DNA of 64,000 nucleotides from NCBI RefSeq assembly GCF_030812215.1, contig NZ_JAUSSG010000006.1:1-64000 (forward strand), written 5' to 3'. Both the position numbers and the translations under genes were made by a program. Below the pieces are notes generated by a model that saw nothing but the letters and a program-made list of their open reading frames with translations, was not told the DNA's origin and searched no databases. This document shows positions 21,938-29,718 of the stretch, one piece after another; the stretch's first letter is position 1, and each line of letters begins with the position of its first letter. The DNA is from Variovorax boronicumulans (lineage in GTDB: Bacteria > Pseudomonadota > Gammaproteobacteria > Burkholderiales > Burkholderiaceae_C).

Positions 21938-22795
21938 TCAGGCCGTCAAGGCGGCTGCGTCGGGATTGTGCCGCAGCAGATCCTCTTGCCAGCCCTTCTC
22001 GAGCGACCTGAGCGCCATCAGAACCGGCAGGCCCGCCAGCGCCGCCGTCAGGTGCTTGAGCGTGTGGCCTGAGACCAGGTGCTGCGTGGCCTCGTAGATC
22101 TGCCGGTCGCCCATCTCGAAGGCCTTGGCCAGTGCGTAGAAGAAGATCACCCAGCCCAGCTTGAGCCCCAGGGCACCGCGCATCGGCCGGGCCATCGCCA
22201 GCACGAGCACCAGCGTCATGCCGCCGAACTGCACCAGCGCCCAGGGCATGACGTTGCCGGTTTCCTGCGACACCTCGGCCGCCAGCAGGCCCGCCGTCAG
22301 GACGAACCACGCGGCCGGCCAGCCGGCGCGCTGGCTCACCCGTTCGCATACCGCGATGCCGATCAGCCCCGCGAAGGCCACGGCCATGCCGGCGCGGTCC
22401 GCCGCGAGCCGGGGGGCGTCGGGCATGAGGTGATAGAAGGCCGAGCCGGCGGCCGTGGCGATGAGGCCGGCGAAGAAGAGCCAAGCGCAGTCCAGGGTGT
22501 TGTCAGGCGGATCGCTGGCCGGCGGCGCGAGCGGGAATTCGGCCAGCGCCTCCTGGTGCGAACGGTCGATCCGGTTGAGGCGATACAGCCCGAGGAGGCC
22601 GATGACCACGAACGGCAGGTTGCTCAGCACATCCATCGCATTGGGCAGCCCGTGCCAGGCCCGGTTGTCTGCGAAGACCGAGGCGAACGCCACGTCGGCA
22701 GCCGGCAGCACGGGGCCGAAGAAGGCGAGCAGCGTGAGCAGCGCAAAGGTGAAGAGCAGGGCGCGTTCGCGGCGGCTGAAGGCGGGCAAGAGCAT
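21938..22795 (-). CDS. Alkaline ceramidase-like CREST-superfamily membrane protein
   Basis: A protein of 285 residues with about seven hydrophobic segments. The CREST zinc-hydrolase pattern is present: Ser118-x3-His122 in GSAFYH, Asp133 in DRAGMA, and His244-x3-His248 in GHTLKH. The segment AMDVLSNLPFVVIGLLGL (53-70) resembles the N-terminal motif of alkaline ceramidases. Known members hydrolyse ceramide amides in membranes (or, in PAQR-type relatives, sense lipids). A bacterial substrate could be an N-acyl amino-lipid or sphingolipid from hosts, since sphingolipid synthesis genes are not seen. The ATG at 22795 has GAGGA upstream. Gene order with the LplT/PlsC fusion suggests a deacylation-reacylation pair. 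The divergent XRE gene may regulate it. Confidence 0.78.
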   Translation of the reverse strand: MLLPAFSRRERALLFTFALLTLLAFFGPVLPAADVAFASVFADNRAWHGLPNAMDVLSNLPFVVIGLLGLYRLNRIDRSHQEALAEFPLAPPASDPPDNTLDCAWLFFAGLIATAAGSAFYHLMPDAPRLAADRAGMAVAFAGLIGIAVCERVSQRAGWPAAWFVLTAGLLAAEVSQETGNVMPWALVQFGGMTLVLVLAMARPMRGALGLKLGWVIFFYALAKAFEMGDRQIYEATQHLVSGHTLKHLTAALAGLPVLMALRSLEKGWQEDLLRHNPDAAALTA

Positions 22796-22892
22796 GGCGG
22801 TCCTCGGTGGATGGGTAACGAGCCGCGGAATTTAGTTGCCAGCCTCTCTGGAGGCATCGAGAATCGATACGAGGCACTATTTCACACCCAAC

Positions 22893-22911
22893 GGTATCCT
22901 TTTTTAATACC
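22893..22911. promoter_or_regulatory. Inverted repeat between ceramidase and XRE genes
   Basis: GGTATCCTTTTTTAATACC has 5-bp perfect arms (GGTAT/ATACC) around a 9-bp A/T-rich centre. It lies 22 bp before the XRE start, in the only gap shared with the ceramidase operon. It is a candidate operator or core promoter for either gene. Confidence 0.35.
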
Positions 22912-22933
22912 CACCCTGCGCCCCGCACCCCTC

Positions 22934-23668
22934 ATGAGCACCACCGTCGACCTCGTACTCGCCCTCAAGAACGAACTCAAGAACGCCCGCATGACCTACG
23001 CCGACCTGGCCCGGTCGCTCGACATGGCCGAATCCAGCGTCAAGCGGATGCTGGCCAAGAGCGACATGCCGCTGTCGCGCGTCGATGCCATCTGCCGGGC
23101 TCTGAAGATCGATTTCGCCGAACTGGCCCGCCGCGTGGCCGACGCCCAGCCGCTCCTGAAGGAACTCACGCACGAGCAGGAAAAGGCGGTGGTCAAGGAC
23201 AAGAAGCTGTTGCTGGTGGCCATCAGCGTGCTGAGCCAGTGGACGCTGGAACAGATCGTGGCCGCCTACCGCATCAGCGAGGCCGAGTGCATCGGCTGCC
23301 TCGCGCAGCTGGACCGCATCGGGATCATCGAGCTGCGCCCGCTCAACCGGTATCGCCTGAAGCTCGCCAAGACCTTCCGCTGGCGGCCGCACGGCCCGGT
23401 GATGGAGTTTTTCCGCGAGAACGTGGTGCTCGACTACTACCGCGGCGGCTTCGACGGCCCGGCCGAGGGCCTGCTGCTGGTGCACGGCTCGATCAGCCGC
23501 TCGCTGGCGCCGGCCTTCCTGGAGCGCCTGCAGCGCGTGGCGCAAGACTTCGCGCAGCAGCACCAAACCGACCAGAAGCTGTCGGCCAAGGACCGCGAGG
23601 GCTACACGCTGCTGCTGGGGATGCGGAACTGGGAGTTCGAGCTCTTCACCCGGCTTCGCCGAGCCTGA
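22934..23668 (+). CDS. XRE-type helix-turn-helix regulator
   Basis: A protein of 244 residues. Residues ~8-62 hold an XRE HTH (MTYADLARSLDMAESSVKRM, then LSRVDAICRALKIDFAELAR). The remaining ~180 residues form a conserved-looking but unrecognised domain with SQWTLEQIVAAYRISEAE, possibly a second HTH-like helix pair, and a C-terminal LLLGMRNWEFELF. Such larger XRE proteins are common in Burkholderiales without known ligand. It is divergent from the ceramidase/LplT-PlsC operon across 138 bp, which makes that operon its most likely target besides itself. ATG 22934 is chosen as the first Met next to the HTH. Confidence 0.82.
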   Translation: MSTTVDLVLALKNELKNARMTYADLARSLDMAESSVKRMLAKSDMPLSRVDAICRALKIDFAELARRVADAQPLLKELTHEQEKAVVKDKKLLLVAISVLSQWTLEQIVAAYRISEAECIGCLAQLDRIGIIELRPLNRYRLKLAKTFRWRPHGPVMEFFRENVVLDYYRGGFDGPAEGLLLVHGSISRSLAPAFLERLQRVAQDFAQQHQTDQKLSAKDREGYTLLLGMRNWEFELFTRLRRA

Positions 23669-23671
23669 AGC

Positions 23672-24496
23672 TCAGGGCTTGGCGGCTTCGAGCGCGTCGC
23701 GGGTGGCGCGCGCGGCGTTCTTGGCCGCATCCGCGAAGTCTTCGCCCGACGAGGCGTAGATGATCGCCCGCGACGAGTTCACGATGATCGGCGCATCGGC
23801 CTTCCAGCCGGCGCGCACCGTGGCGACCGCATCGCCGCCCTGGGCGCCGACGCCCGGGATCAGCAGCGGCACCGTCGGTGCAAGCTCGCGCACCCGCTCG
23901 ATTTCCGCCGGATAGGTCGCGCCCACCACGAGGCCGAGCTGGCCGTTGAGGTTCCACGGCCCTTGCGCCAGCTTGGCGACGTGTTCGTAGAGGAAGGGCT
24001 GGCCCTCGATGTCCGCCAGCCGCTGGCCCTGCAGGTCGGCGCCGCCCGGGTTGCTGGTGCGGCACAGCAGGAAGGCGCCCTTGCCTTCGTGCTTGAGGTA
24101 CGGCGCCACCGAATCGAAGCCCATGAAGGGCGAGAGCGTCACCGCGTCGGCGCCATAGCGCTCGAAGGCTTCGATGGCGTATTGCTCGGCGGTCGAGCCG
24201 ATGTCGCCGCGCTTGGCGTCCAGGATCACGGGCACGTGAGGCGCGTTGCGACGCATGTGCTCCATGAGTTTTTCGAGCTGGGCTTCGGCACGGTGCGCGG
24301 CGAAATAGGCGATCTGCGGCTTGAAGGCGATGACCAGGTCGGCCGTCGCGTCGACGATGCGCGCGCAGAAGTCATAGATGCTGGCGGCGTCGCCCTTGTA
24401 TCCCCCGGGGAACCTGGCCGGCTCGGGATCGAGCCCCACGCAGAGCATCGAACCGTTTTTTTGCTGTGCGGCGGCCAGCTTGTCGAGAAAAGTCAT
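23672..24496 (-). CDS. pyrF: Orotidine-5'-phosphate decarboxylase
   Basis: A protein of 274 residues of the longer (type 2) PyrF subfamily. Active-site segments are [32 protein letters not shown] (with the Asp/Lys pair), and [16 protein letters not shown]. It converts OMP to UMP, the last step of de novo pyrimidine synthesis, in the cytoplasm. ATG 24496 is chosen because homologues begin MTFLDKL; an in-frame ATG 24 bp upstream is less likely. It follows the UDG-like gene by 33 bp on the same strand, so it could be read from the tsaB operon. It converges on the XRE gene with a 3-bp gap. Confidence 0.95.
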   Translation of the reverse strand: MTFLDKLAAAQQKNGSMLCVGLDPEPARFPGGYKGDAASIYDFCARIVDATADLVIAFKPQIAYFAAHRAEAQLEKLMEHMRRNAPHVPVILDAKRGDIGSTAEQYAIEAFERYGADAVTLSPFMGFDSVAPYLKHEGKGAFLLCRTSNPGGADLQGQRLADIEGQPFLYEHVAKLAQGPWNLNGQLGLVVGATYPAEIERVRELAPTVPLLIPGVGAQGGDAVATVRAGWKADAPIIVNSSRAIIYASSGEDFADAAKNAARATRDALEAAKP

Positions 24497-24529
24497 GGGG
24501 CCCGATTTTAAGGACCCCATTTGGCAGCC

Positions 24530-25336
24530 TTACTTCGACGATGCCTGCTGGTCGGCGGCGAGGCACAGATCGGCCCAGGCACGCGCCTTGTCGGCTGGGT
24601 TTCGCAGCAGATACGCCGGGTGGTAAGTCGCCACCACCGGCACGCCGCCAACCACACCAGGTACCGACGCCAGCGGGACCGCGCGGCCGCGCAGCTTGCC
24701 GAGCGGATCGCCGCTCTGCATCAGGCTTTGCGCGGCCAGCGGGCCCATCGCCAGCACGACGCTCGGCGCGAGCGCGGCGGCGTGTTCTGCGAAGGATTCC
24801 GCCATCGCGCGCGGACTGCCGGGCTGGCCGGCGGCTACGCCGCGGTGCGTGCGCATCAGGTGCACCGGCGTCTTGCCGTCGTGCAGCTTCAGGGCGCGCA
24901 GCATGTTGTCGAGCAGCCGGCCGGCATCACCCGAGAACGGCTCGCCGTGGCGGCCGTCGGCCTCGGGGGGCATGTCGGCCACGACGAGCCAGCCGCCTTG
25001 CGGGGAGGCCGGGGTTTCGGCCGCGTCGGCATAGAGGCGGCAGGGCGCTTCAACCAGCACGGCGGCGCCTTGCGTGGCGGGCGTCGTGGCAGGCCGGGCA
25101 ACCGGGGCGGGAGCCACCGGTCGGACAACGGGCGCGGGCGTTGGCGCGGCGACCGGCGCTTCTGCCACGTACCGCTCGGCGACCGGTTCCGGCGCTGCTG
25201 CGACCGCTTCTTCGACCACCGGCGCAGCCTCGGCCACCTCGGCCACTTCAGGCATCGGCCACCAGACCTTCACCCCCATCTCGTCGAGCATCGCGCGCTG
25301 GCGCGCATCGAGCTTCAATGTCTGCACGGCGGTCAT
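24530..25336 (-). CDS. Uracil-DNA glycosylase-like protein lacking Fe-S cysteines
   Basis: A protein of 268 residues. The N-terminus LDARQRAMLDEMGVKVWWP is typical of Burkholderiales proteins in this position. A Pro/Ala/Val-rich linker follows (about 28-92), then a UDG fold: DMPPEADGRHGEPFSGDAGR (121-140) where family 4 has GEAPG, and YHPAYLLRNP (238-247) for motif B. Family 4 enzymes bind a 4Fe-4S cluster with four Cys; only C99 and C258 exist here, and the usual KCRP is replaced by THRG. The catalytic motif is thus altered, so DNA-glycosylase activity cannot be assumed. It overlaps the rimI stop by one base (TAATG). Confidence 0.75.
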   Translation of the reverse strand: MTAVQTLKLDARQRAMLDEMGVKVWWPMPEVAEVAEAAPVVEEAVAAAPEPVAERYVAEAPVAAPTPAPVVRPVAPAPVARPATTPATQGAAVLVEAPCRLYADAAETPASPQGGWLVVADMPPEADGRHGEPFSGDAGRLLDNMLRALKLHDGKTPVHLMRTHRGVAAGQPGSPRAMAESFAEHAAALAPSVVLAMGPLAAQSLMQSGDPLGKLRGRAVPLASVPGVVGGVPVVATYHPAYLLRNPADKARAWADLCLAADQQASSK

Positions 25337-25878
25337 TACTTCAGGGCTCCCCAGGCGGAGCCTGTTTCGTTCAAACGCAAACTCATCACGACCGCGTCTT
25401 CGCGCTTGCCTTCGAACGCCGGGTAGTAGCCCTTGCGCACGCCGACGCTGCGAAAGCCCTGGCGCGCATAGATCTCCAGCGCGCGCCGGTTGCTCTCGCG
25501 CACCTCCAGCCAGAGCCACTGCGCGCCCTCGGCGCGCGACCAGCCGGTGAGCGCCTCCAGCATCAGCGGCGCCCAGCCCTGGCGCTGGAAGGCCGGCGCC
25601 ACGGTGATGTTGAGCAGATGCACCTCGTCCACGCCCTTCATGGCGACGAAATAGCCAATGAGCGTTTCGCCCAGGCTGGTGACCGGCGAGGTCACGCCCT
25701 CCGCGAGGCCAGGCGCCAGCAGGCATTGGCAGTGGTAGCCGACGGCCATCGAATCGGTGAAGTTCGCGCGCGTCCAGGGGTGCGTGTAGGCCGTCTGCTC
25801 GACTGCGCAGACGGCGTCGATCCGCTCGATGGTGAACGGCTCGAGGCGGGCTTCGACGGGCTGGAGGACAGCGCTCAT
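25336..25878 (-). CDS. rimI: Ribosomal protein S18 alanine N-acetyltransferase
   Basis: A GNAT-fold protein of 180 residues, somewhat longer than E. coli RimI (148) through its N-terminus and a loop at about residues 55-70. The acetyl-CoA loop reads VAPAFQRQGWAPLMLEAL, preceded by VHLLNITV and followed by WLEVRESNRRALEIYARQGF, the RimI signature. It acetylates the N-terminal Ala of S18. The position right after tsaB (ATGA overlap) and before the UDG-like gene is the usual arrangement and supports the assignment over a generic GNAT. Confidence 0.92.
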   Translation of the reverse strand: MSAVLQPVEARLEPFTIERIDAVCAVEQTAYTHPWTRANFTDSMAVGYHCQCLLAPGLAEGVTSPVTSLGETLIGYFVAMKGVDEVHLLNITVAPAFQRQGWAPLMLEALTGWSRAEGAQWLWLEVRESNRRALEIYARQGFRSVGVRKGYYPAFEGKREDAVVMSLRLNETGSAWGALK

Positions 25879-26597
25879 GCGGTGGTGGGTGGCGTAACGG
25901 TGGCAGCAGCCGCCTTGATGGCGGCGCGCTCCTCGGTGGTTTGCGCCACTTTATCGCGAACATAGAGCGGCCAGGCCTGTGCGGCTGGCACGGTCCGCCC
26001 GGCGGCAAGCAGCGCGGGCGCCAGCCGCAGCATCGCGGTGGCGGTGGGCAGCGCTTCGCGACGGGCGGCGGCCGTCGCAAGGCGCGGACCGTAGGCGGCA
26101 AAGGCGTTGCCGGCGAGCGACCAGCCGGCGGGCACTTCGAGCGCCTCGGGAGACAGCAGCAGCGGCTCGTCGTCGCCGCCGAGCGGGCCGGCCGCGTCGA
26201 AGTCGTAGCGCGCGGCGTAGAGCTGGTCCATGCGCGCATCGAGCACGGCGACGACCTGCCGGGCGCCGAAGGCGTGGCGCGCCTCCTCGGCCACGGCCAG
26301 CAGCGTATCGACCGGCAGCAGCGGCACGTTGGCGCCGAAGGCCAGGCCCTGCGCCACCGAGCAGGCCGTGCGCAGCCCCGTGAACGACCCGGGTCCGCGG
26401 CCGAAGACGATGGCATCGAGATCGCCCAGCGCCAGCCCGGCATCGGCCAGCAATTGCTGGATCAGCGGCAGCAGCGTGGTCGAGGCCTGTGCGCCGCCGA
26501 CGCCGTTGTGTGCGAGCAGCTGCTCGCCGTTCTGCACGGCCACCGACAGGTGCTCGGTGCTGGTGTCGAAGGCGAGGAGGCGGGACGCGATGGGCAT
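25875..26597 (-). CDS. tsaB: tRNA t6A37 threonylcarbamoyltransferase complex subunit TsaB
   Basis: A protein of 240 residues with the ASKHA-fold start LLAFDTSTEHLSVAVQ, the conserved DAIVFGRGPGSFTGLRTACS (61-80) and VVAVLDARMDQLYAARY. TsaB is the inactive scaffold partner of TsaD; with TsaE they transfer threonylcarbamoyl from TsaC's product to A37 of ANN-reading tRNAs. Translation of rimI is coupled by ATGA. The partner tsaC is also in this window, in a separate cluster at 31.4-32.4 kb. tsaD and tsaE are not present. Confidence 0.95.
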   Translation of the reverse strand: MPIASRLLAFDTSTEHLSVAVQNGEQLLAHNGVGGAQASTTLLPLIQQLLADAGLALGDLDAIVFGRGPGSFTGLRTACSVAQGLAFGANVPLLPVDTLLAVAEEARHAFGARQVVAVLDARMDQLYAARYDFDAAGPLGGDDEPLLLSPEALEVPAGWSLAGNAFAAYGPRLATAAARREALPTATAMLRLAPALLAAGRTVPAAQAWPLYVRDKVAQTTEERAAIKAAAATVTPPTTA

Positions 26598-26645
26598 CCC
26601 CCGATTATCGAGGGCGCCCCGAGGCGATGTCCGCGCGGGGATGTA

Positions 26646-27419
26646 TCAGCCGGCCCCCGGATCGTCGCTCCGCAGAATCGCGAGCCCCGCGTTGCGCAAC
26701 GGCGCCAGCGCCTTCGCGGGCGCGTCCGGCGATACCAGCAGGCTGGTCGCCGCGGTGACGGGGTTGATCACCCAGGCCGACGCCGCGCCGAGCTTTTCGG
26801 ACGAGGCCAGCACCACGGTCTCGGCCGACGCGGCCATCAGCGCGCGCTTGATCTCGGCCTCCTCGATGTCGCCGGTGGTCAGCCCCGCCTCGGCATGCAC
26901 GCCCGCGACACCCATGAAGTACGTGTCGGCGTGCACGCGCGCGATGGCGCCCATGGCCGCGGCGCCCACCGCCACCAGCGAATGCTTGAAGAGGCGACCG
27001 CCGATCAGCACCACCTCCAGCTGCGTGTGCGAAACCAGCTCGATCGCCACCGAGGGGCTGTGCGTCACCACCGTCGCCTGCAGGTTCCTGGGCAAGTGGC
27101 GCGCGAGCTGCACGGCCGTGGTGCCGCCGTCGATGAAGACCACCTGCCCGGGCTTGACGAGGCGCGCGGCGGCGCGGCCGATGGCCACTTTCTCGTCGGG
27201 CGCGAGCTGCTGACGGCTCGCGAAATCGGTGTCGGCCGGCGCAATGGGCAGCGCGCCGCCGTGCACGCGCTGCAAAAGCCCTTCGGCCGCCAGTTCGCGC
27301 AGGTCGCGGCGGATGGTGTCTTCGGAAAGCGCGAGTTCTTCGCTGAGCGACTTGGCGACGACATTGCCGTCACGCTGCAGGACCGAGAGGATGTGTTGCT
27401 TGCGCTGGCGGGTGAGCAT
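26646..27419 (-). CDS. DeoR/GlpR-family transcriptional regulator
   Basis: A protein of 257 residues. The N-terminal DeoR HTH is MLTRQRKQHILSVLQRDGNV, then LALSEDTIRRDLRELAAEGL and LQRVHGGALP. The C-terminal DeoRC sugar-phosphate sensor has the family signatures FIDGGTTAVQLARHLP and VLIGGRLFKHSLVAVG, with DIEEAEIKRALMAASAET. Known members repress sugar- or nucleoside-use genes and respond to phosphorylated sugars. It is divergent from nudK. Three TGCACG half-sites lie in the gap with about one-helical-turn phasing. ATG 27419 is used because the HTH starts there; the in-frame upstream extension runs into nudK. Confidence 0.9.
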   Translation of the reverse strand: MLTRQRKQHILSVLQRDGNVVAKSLSEELALSEDTIRRDLRELAAEGLLQRVHGGALPIAPADTDFASRQQLAPDEKVAIGRAAARLVKPGQVVFIDGGTTAVQLARHLPRNLQATVVTHSPSVAIELVSHTQLEVVLIGGRLFKHSLVAVGAAAMGAIARVHADTYFMGVAGVHAEAGLTTGDIEEAEIKRALMAASAETVVLASSEKLGAASAWVINPVTAATSLLVSPDAPAKALAPLRNAGLAILRSDDPGAG

Positions 27420-27438
27420 CGGCCGATGGTAGCTGGCT

Positions 27439-27478
27439 TGCACGCTTTCTGCACGAATTTTCTTGTTATTGCACGAAT
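27439..27478. promoter_or_regulatory. Three phased TGCACG half-sites, candidate DeoR operator
   Basis: TGCACG occurs on the plus strand at 27439-27444, 27450-27455 and 27470-27475. The last two extend to TGCACGAAT. Spacings are 11 and 20 bp, close to one and two helical turns. They occupy the gap between the divergent DeoR regulator and nudK, the natural place for its operator. Confidence 0.5.
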
Positions 27479-27504
27479 CTGCATTCGCACCTATGCTCAC
27501 CGCC

Positions 27505-28089
27505 ATGACCCTCCAAGACCGCGTCCGGGTGCACGAAGTCACCCTCCTTTCCGACAACTGGTACACGCTCAAGACCACGCGTTTCGAGTGGCGGCGCAAC
27601 GACGGCCAGTGGCAACGCATGGACCGCGAGACCTATGACCGCGGCAACGGTGCGACGCTGCTGCCCTACAACCTCGCGCAGCGCACGGTGCTGCTGACGC
27701 GGCAGTTCCGCTACCCAGCCTTCGTCAACGGCCACGACGACCTGCTGATCGAAGCCGCCGCGGGCCTGCTGGACAACGCGGCGCCGGAGGAGCGCATCCG
27801 CGCCGAAGTGGAAGAGGAGTTGGGCTACCGGCTCGGCACCGTGCAGAAGATTTTCGAGAGCTTCATGAGCCCGGGCTCGGTGACCGAGAAGCTGCACTTC
27901 TTCATTGCGCCCTACGAGCCCGCGATGCGCATCGGCGACGGCGGCGGACTGGCCGAGGAGGGCGAGGACATCGAGGTGCTCGAACTGGGCATCGACGAAG
28001 CGCTCGCGATGGTGGCGGACGGCCGCATCGCCGACGCCAAGACGGTGATGCTGCTGTATCACGCGAAGCTGCACGTCTTTGCCACCTGA
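27505..28089 (+). CDS. nudK: Nudix hydrolase, GDP-mannose pyrophosphatase NudK-like
   Basis: A protein of 194 residues that follows E. coli NudK (as I remember it) along its length: VTLLSDNWYTLKTTRFEW, ETYDRGNGATLLPYN, VLLTRQFRYPAFVNGHDD, GLLDNAAPEERIRAEVEEEL with G next, FMSPGSVTEKLHFFIA, and EEGEDIEVLEL near the end. The Nudix box is GLLDN-x8-AEVEEELG, with Ala where the box usually has Arg before the first Glu. NudK splits GDP-mannose and related sugar nucleotides, recycling or limiting them. Start ATG 27505 (MTLQDRV) is preferred on homologue length; an ATG at 27493 is possible. The divergent DeoR regulator, a sugar-phosphate sensor type, fits a sugar-nucleotide job. Confidence 0.87.
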   Translation: MTLQDRVRVHEVTLLSDNWYTLKTTRFEWRRNDGQWQRMDRETYDRGNGATLLPYNLAQRTVLLTRQFRYPAFVNGHDDLLIEAAAGLLDNAAPEERIRAEVEEELGYRLGTVQKIFESFMSPGSVTEKLHFFIAPYEPAMRIGDGGGLAEEGEDIEVLELGIDEALAMVADGRIADAKTVMLLYHAKLHVFAT

Positions 28090-28140
28090 ACGGCAGATGA
28101 GCGGCAGATGAGCGGCAGGCACGCCCGGGATAATCGCCGG

Positions 28141-29565
28141 ATGCCCTTCGCCCCTCGCCTGATCCCCTCCCTCTTCGTCTCCCTCGCCACGCTGGCTGCG
28201 GCCAGCGCCTTCGCCCAGCAGGCCCTTCCCACCGGCATGGATGCCGCCCTGGCGCGCGCCAAGGTATCGCGCGAGACGGTGACGATGCTGGTGGTCGATG
28301 CCGACGGCACCCGCCCGCCGCGCCTGGCCTGGCGCACGCAGGTGCCGGTGAACCCGGCATCGATGATGAAGCTGGTCACCACCTACGCGGCGCTCGACCT
28401 CCTCGGCCCGGCCTACAGCTGGAACACGCCGGTGTACGTCGAGGGCACGGTGAACAACGGCGTGCTCGACGGCAACCTCTACATCAAGGGCCAGGGCGAT
28501 CCGAAGCTGGTGCTCGAGCGCGTGTGGCTGATGCTGCGCCATGTGCAGGGCCTGGGCATCACCACGGTGAGCGGCGACATCGTGATCGACCGCAGCGCCT
28601 TCGAGAACACGGCCGAGAACGACCCGAGCGCCTTCGACGGTGAGCCGCTGCGGCCCTACAACGCCTCGCCCGATGCGCTCTTGATCAACTTCAAGTCGGT
28701 CAACATGACCTTCGCGCCCGACCGCGCCGGGCAGATCGCGCGCGTGAGCTACGAGCCACCGCTCGCGAGCGTGGCGATGCCGGCCACGGTGCCGCTCGTG
28801 CCCGGCGAATGCGGCGACTGGCGCACCGCGTTGCGCACCGATTTCAGCGACGTCAACCGCATCCGCTTCAACGGCGGCTTTCCGGCCGCCTGCGGCGAGA
28901 AGAGCTGGGCCGTGGCCTACGGCGATCCGCGCACCTACAGCCTGCGCGCGCTCGGCGGCATGTGGGCCGAGATGGGCGGGCGCGTCGGCGGGCAGATGCG
29001 CGAAGGCCGCGTGCCCGCGGGCCTGAAGCCAGCCTTCGATTTCGGCTCGCCGCCGCTCGCCGAGGTGATCCGCGACATCAACAAATACAGCAACAACGTG
29101 ATGGCGCAGCAGGTGTTCCTCACCATCGGCCTCACGCAGAAGAACCGCGGCACTTTCGAGGCCTCGCGCAGCGCGCTGGGGCAATGGTGGCGCGACCGCA
29201 TCGGCACTGGCGAGGCGCCGCCGGTGTTCGAGAACGGTTCGGGCCTCTCGCGCGACGAGCGCATCAGCGCGGCCGCGCTCGGCAAGATGCTGCAGGTGGC
29301 GTGGCGCTCGCCGGTGATGCCGGAGCTGATGTCCTCGCTGCCCGCCTCGGGCGTCGACGGCACGCTGAAGAAGCGCGCGCTGCGCTCAGGCGGCGCCGCG
29401 CACCTGAAGACCGGCACGCTGCGCGACGCCTCGGGCGTGGCCGGCTACGTGCACGGTGCGAGCGGCCGGCGCTACGTGCTGGTGGCCATCGCCAACGGCG
29501 AGAACGCGGGCGCCACGCGCGCCGCGTTCGACGCGCTGGTCGACTGGGCTGCGCAGGACAACTGA
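28141..29565 (+). CDS. dacB: D-alanyl-D-alanine carboxypeptidase/endopeptidase (PBP4 type)
   Basis: A protein of 474 residues with a signal peptide (residues 1-26, ending SAFAQ). The three penicillin-binding motifs of the S13 family are visible: SxxK as Ser74-Met-Met-Lys77 in NPASMMKLVT, SxN in INKYSNNVMAQQV, and KTG in HLKTGTLRDASG. It trims D-Ala and can cut cross-links in periplasmic peptidoglycan. ATG 28141 is chosen to place the signal peptide at the N-terminus; an in-frame start 33 bp upstream adds polar residues. It follows nudK by 51 bp and may have its own promoter. Confidence 0.94.
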   Translation: MPFAPRLIPSLFVSLATLAAASAFAQQALPTGMDAALARAKVSRETVTMLVVDADGTRPPRLAWRTQVPVNPASMMKLVTTYAALDLLGPAYSWNTPVYVEGTVNNGVLDGNLYIKGQGDPKLVLERVWLMLRHVQGLGITTVSGDIVIDRSAFENTAENDPSAFDGEPLRPYNASPDALLINFKSVNMTFAPDRAGQIARVSYEPPLASVAMPATVPLVPGECGDWRTALRTDFSDVNRIRFNGGFPAACGEKSWAVAYGDPRTYSLRALGGMWAEMGGRVGGQMREGRVPAGLKPAFDFGSPPLAEVIRDINKYSNNVMAQQVFLTIGLTQKNRGTFEASRSALGQWWRDRIGTGEAPPVFENGSGLSRDERISAAALGKMLQVAWRSPVMPELMSSLPASGVDGTLKKRALRSGGAAHLKTGTLRDASGVAGYVHGASGRRYVLVAIANGENAGATRAAFDALVDWAAQDN

Positions 29566-29718
29566 CCTGGCGGATGCACGGCCGCACATCACGGGCCGTC
29601 TATTGAGATCTCTTGTTGACAATTGCCGGCTTGCGCGCGGCCAGGGCGCCGAACAGAATCGGACGGTCGTTCTATTCCAAACAGGTCCATAGGGATCATC
29701 CAACGCAGGAGACACGCC

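Noticed and set aside
29640..29700. Possible operator or promoter before the lipoprotein esterase
   Set aside because: A TTGACA is present near 29615, but no -10 follows at a suitable distance, and the nearby GGACGGTCG block has only weak symmetry.
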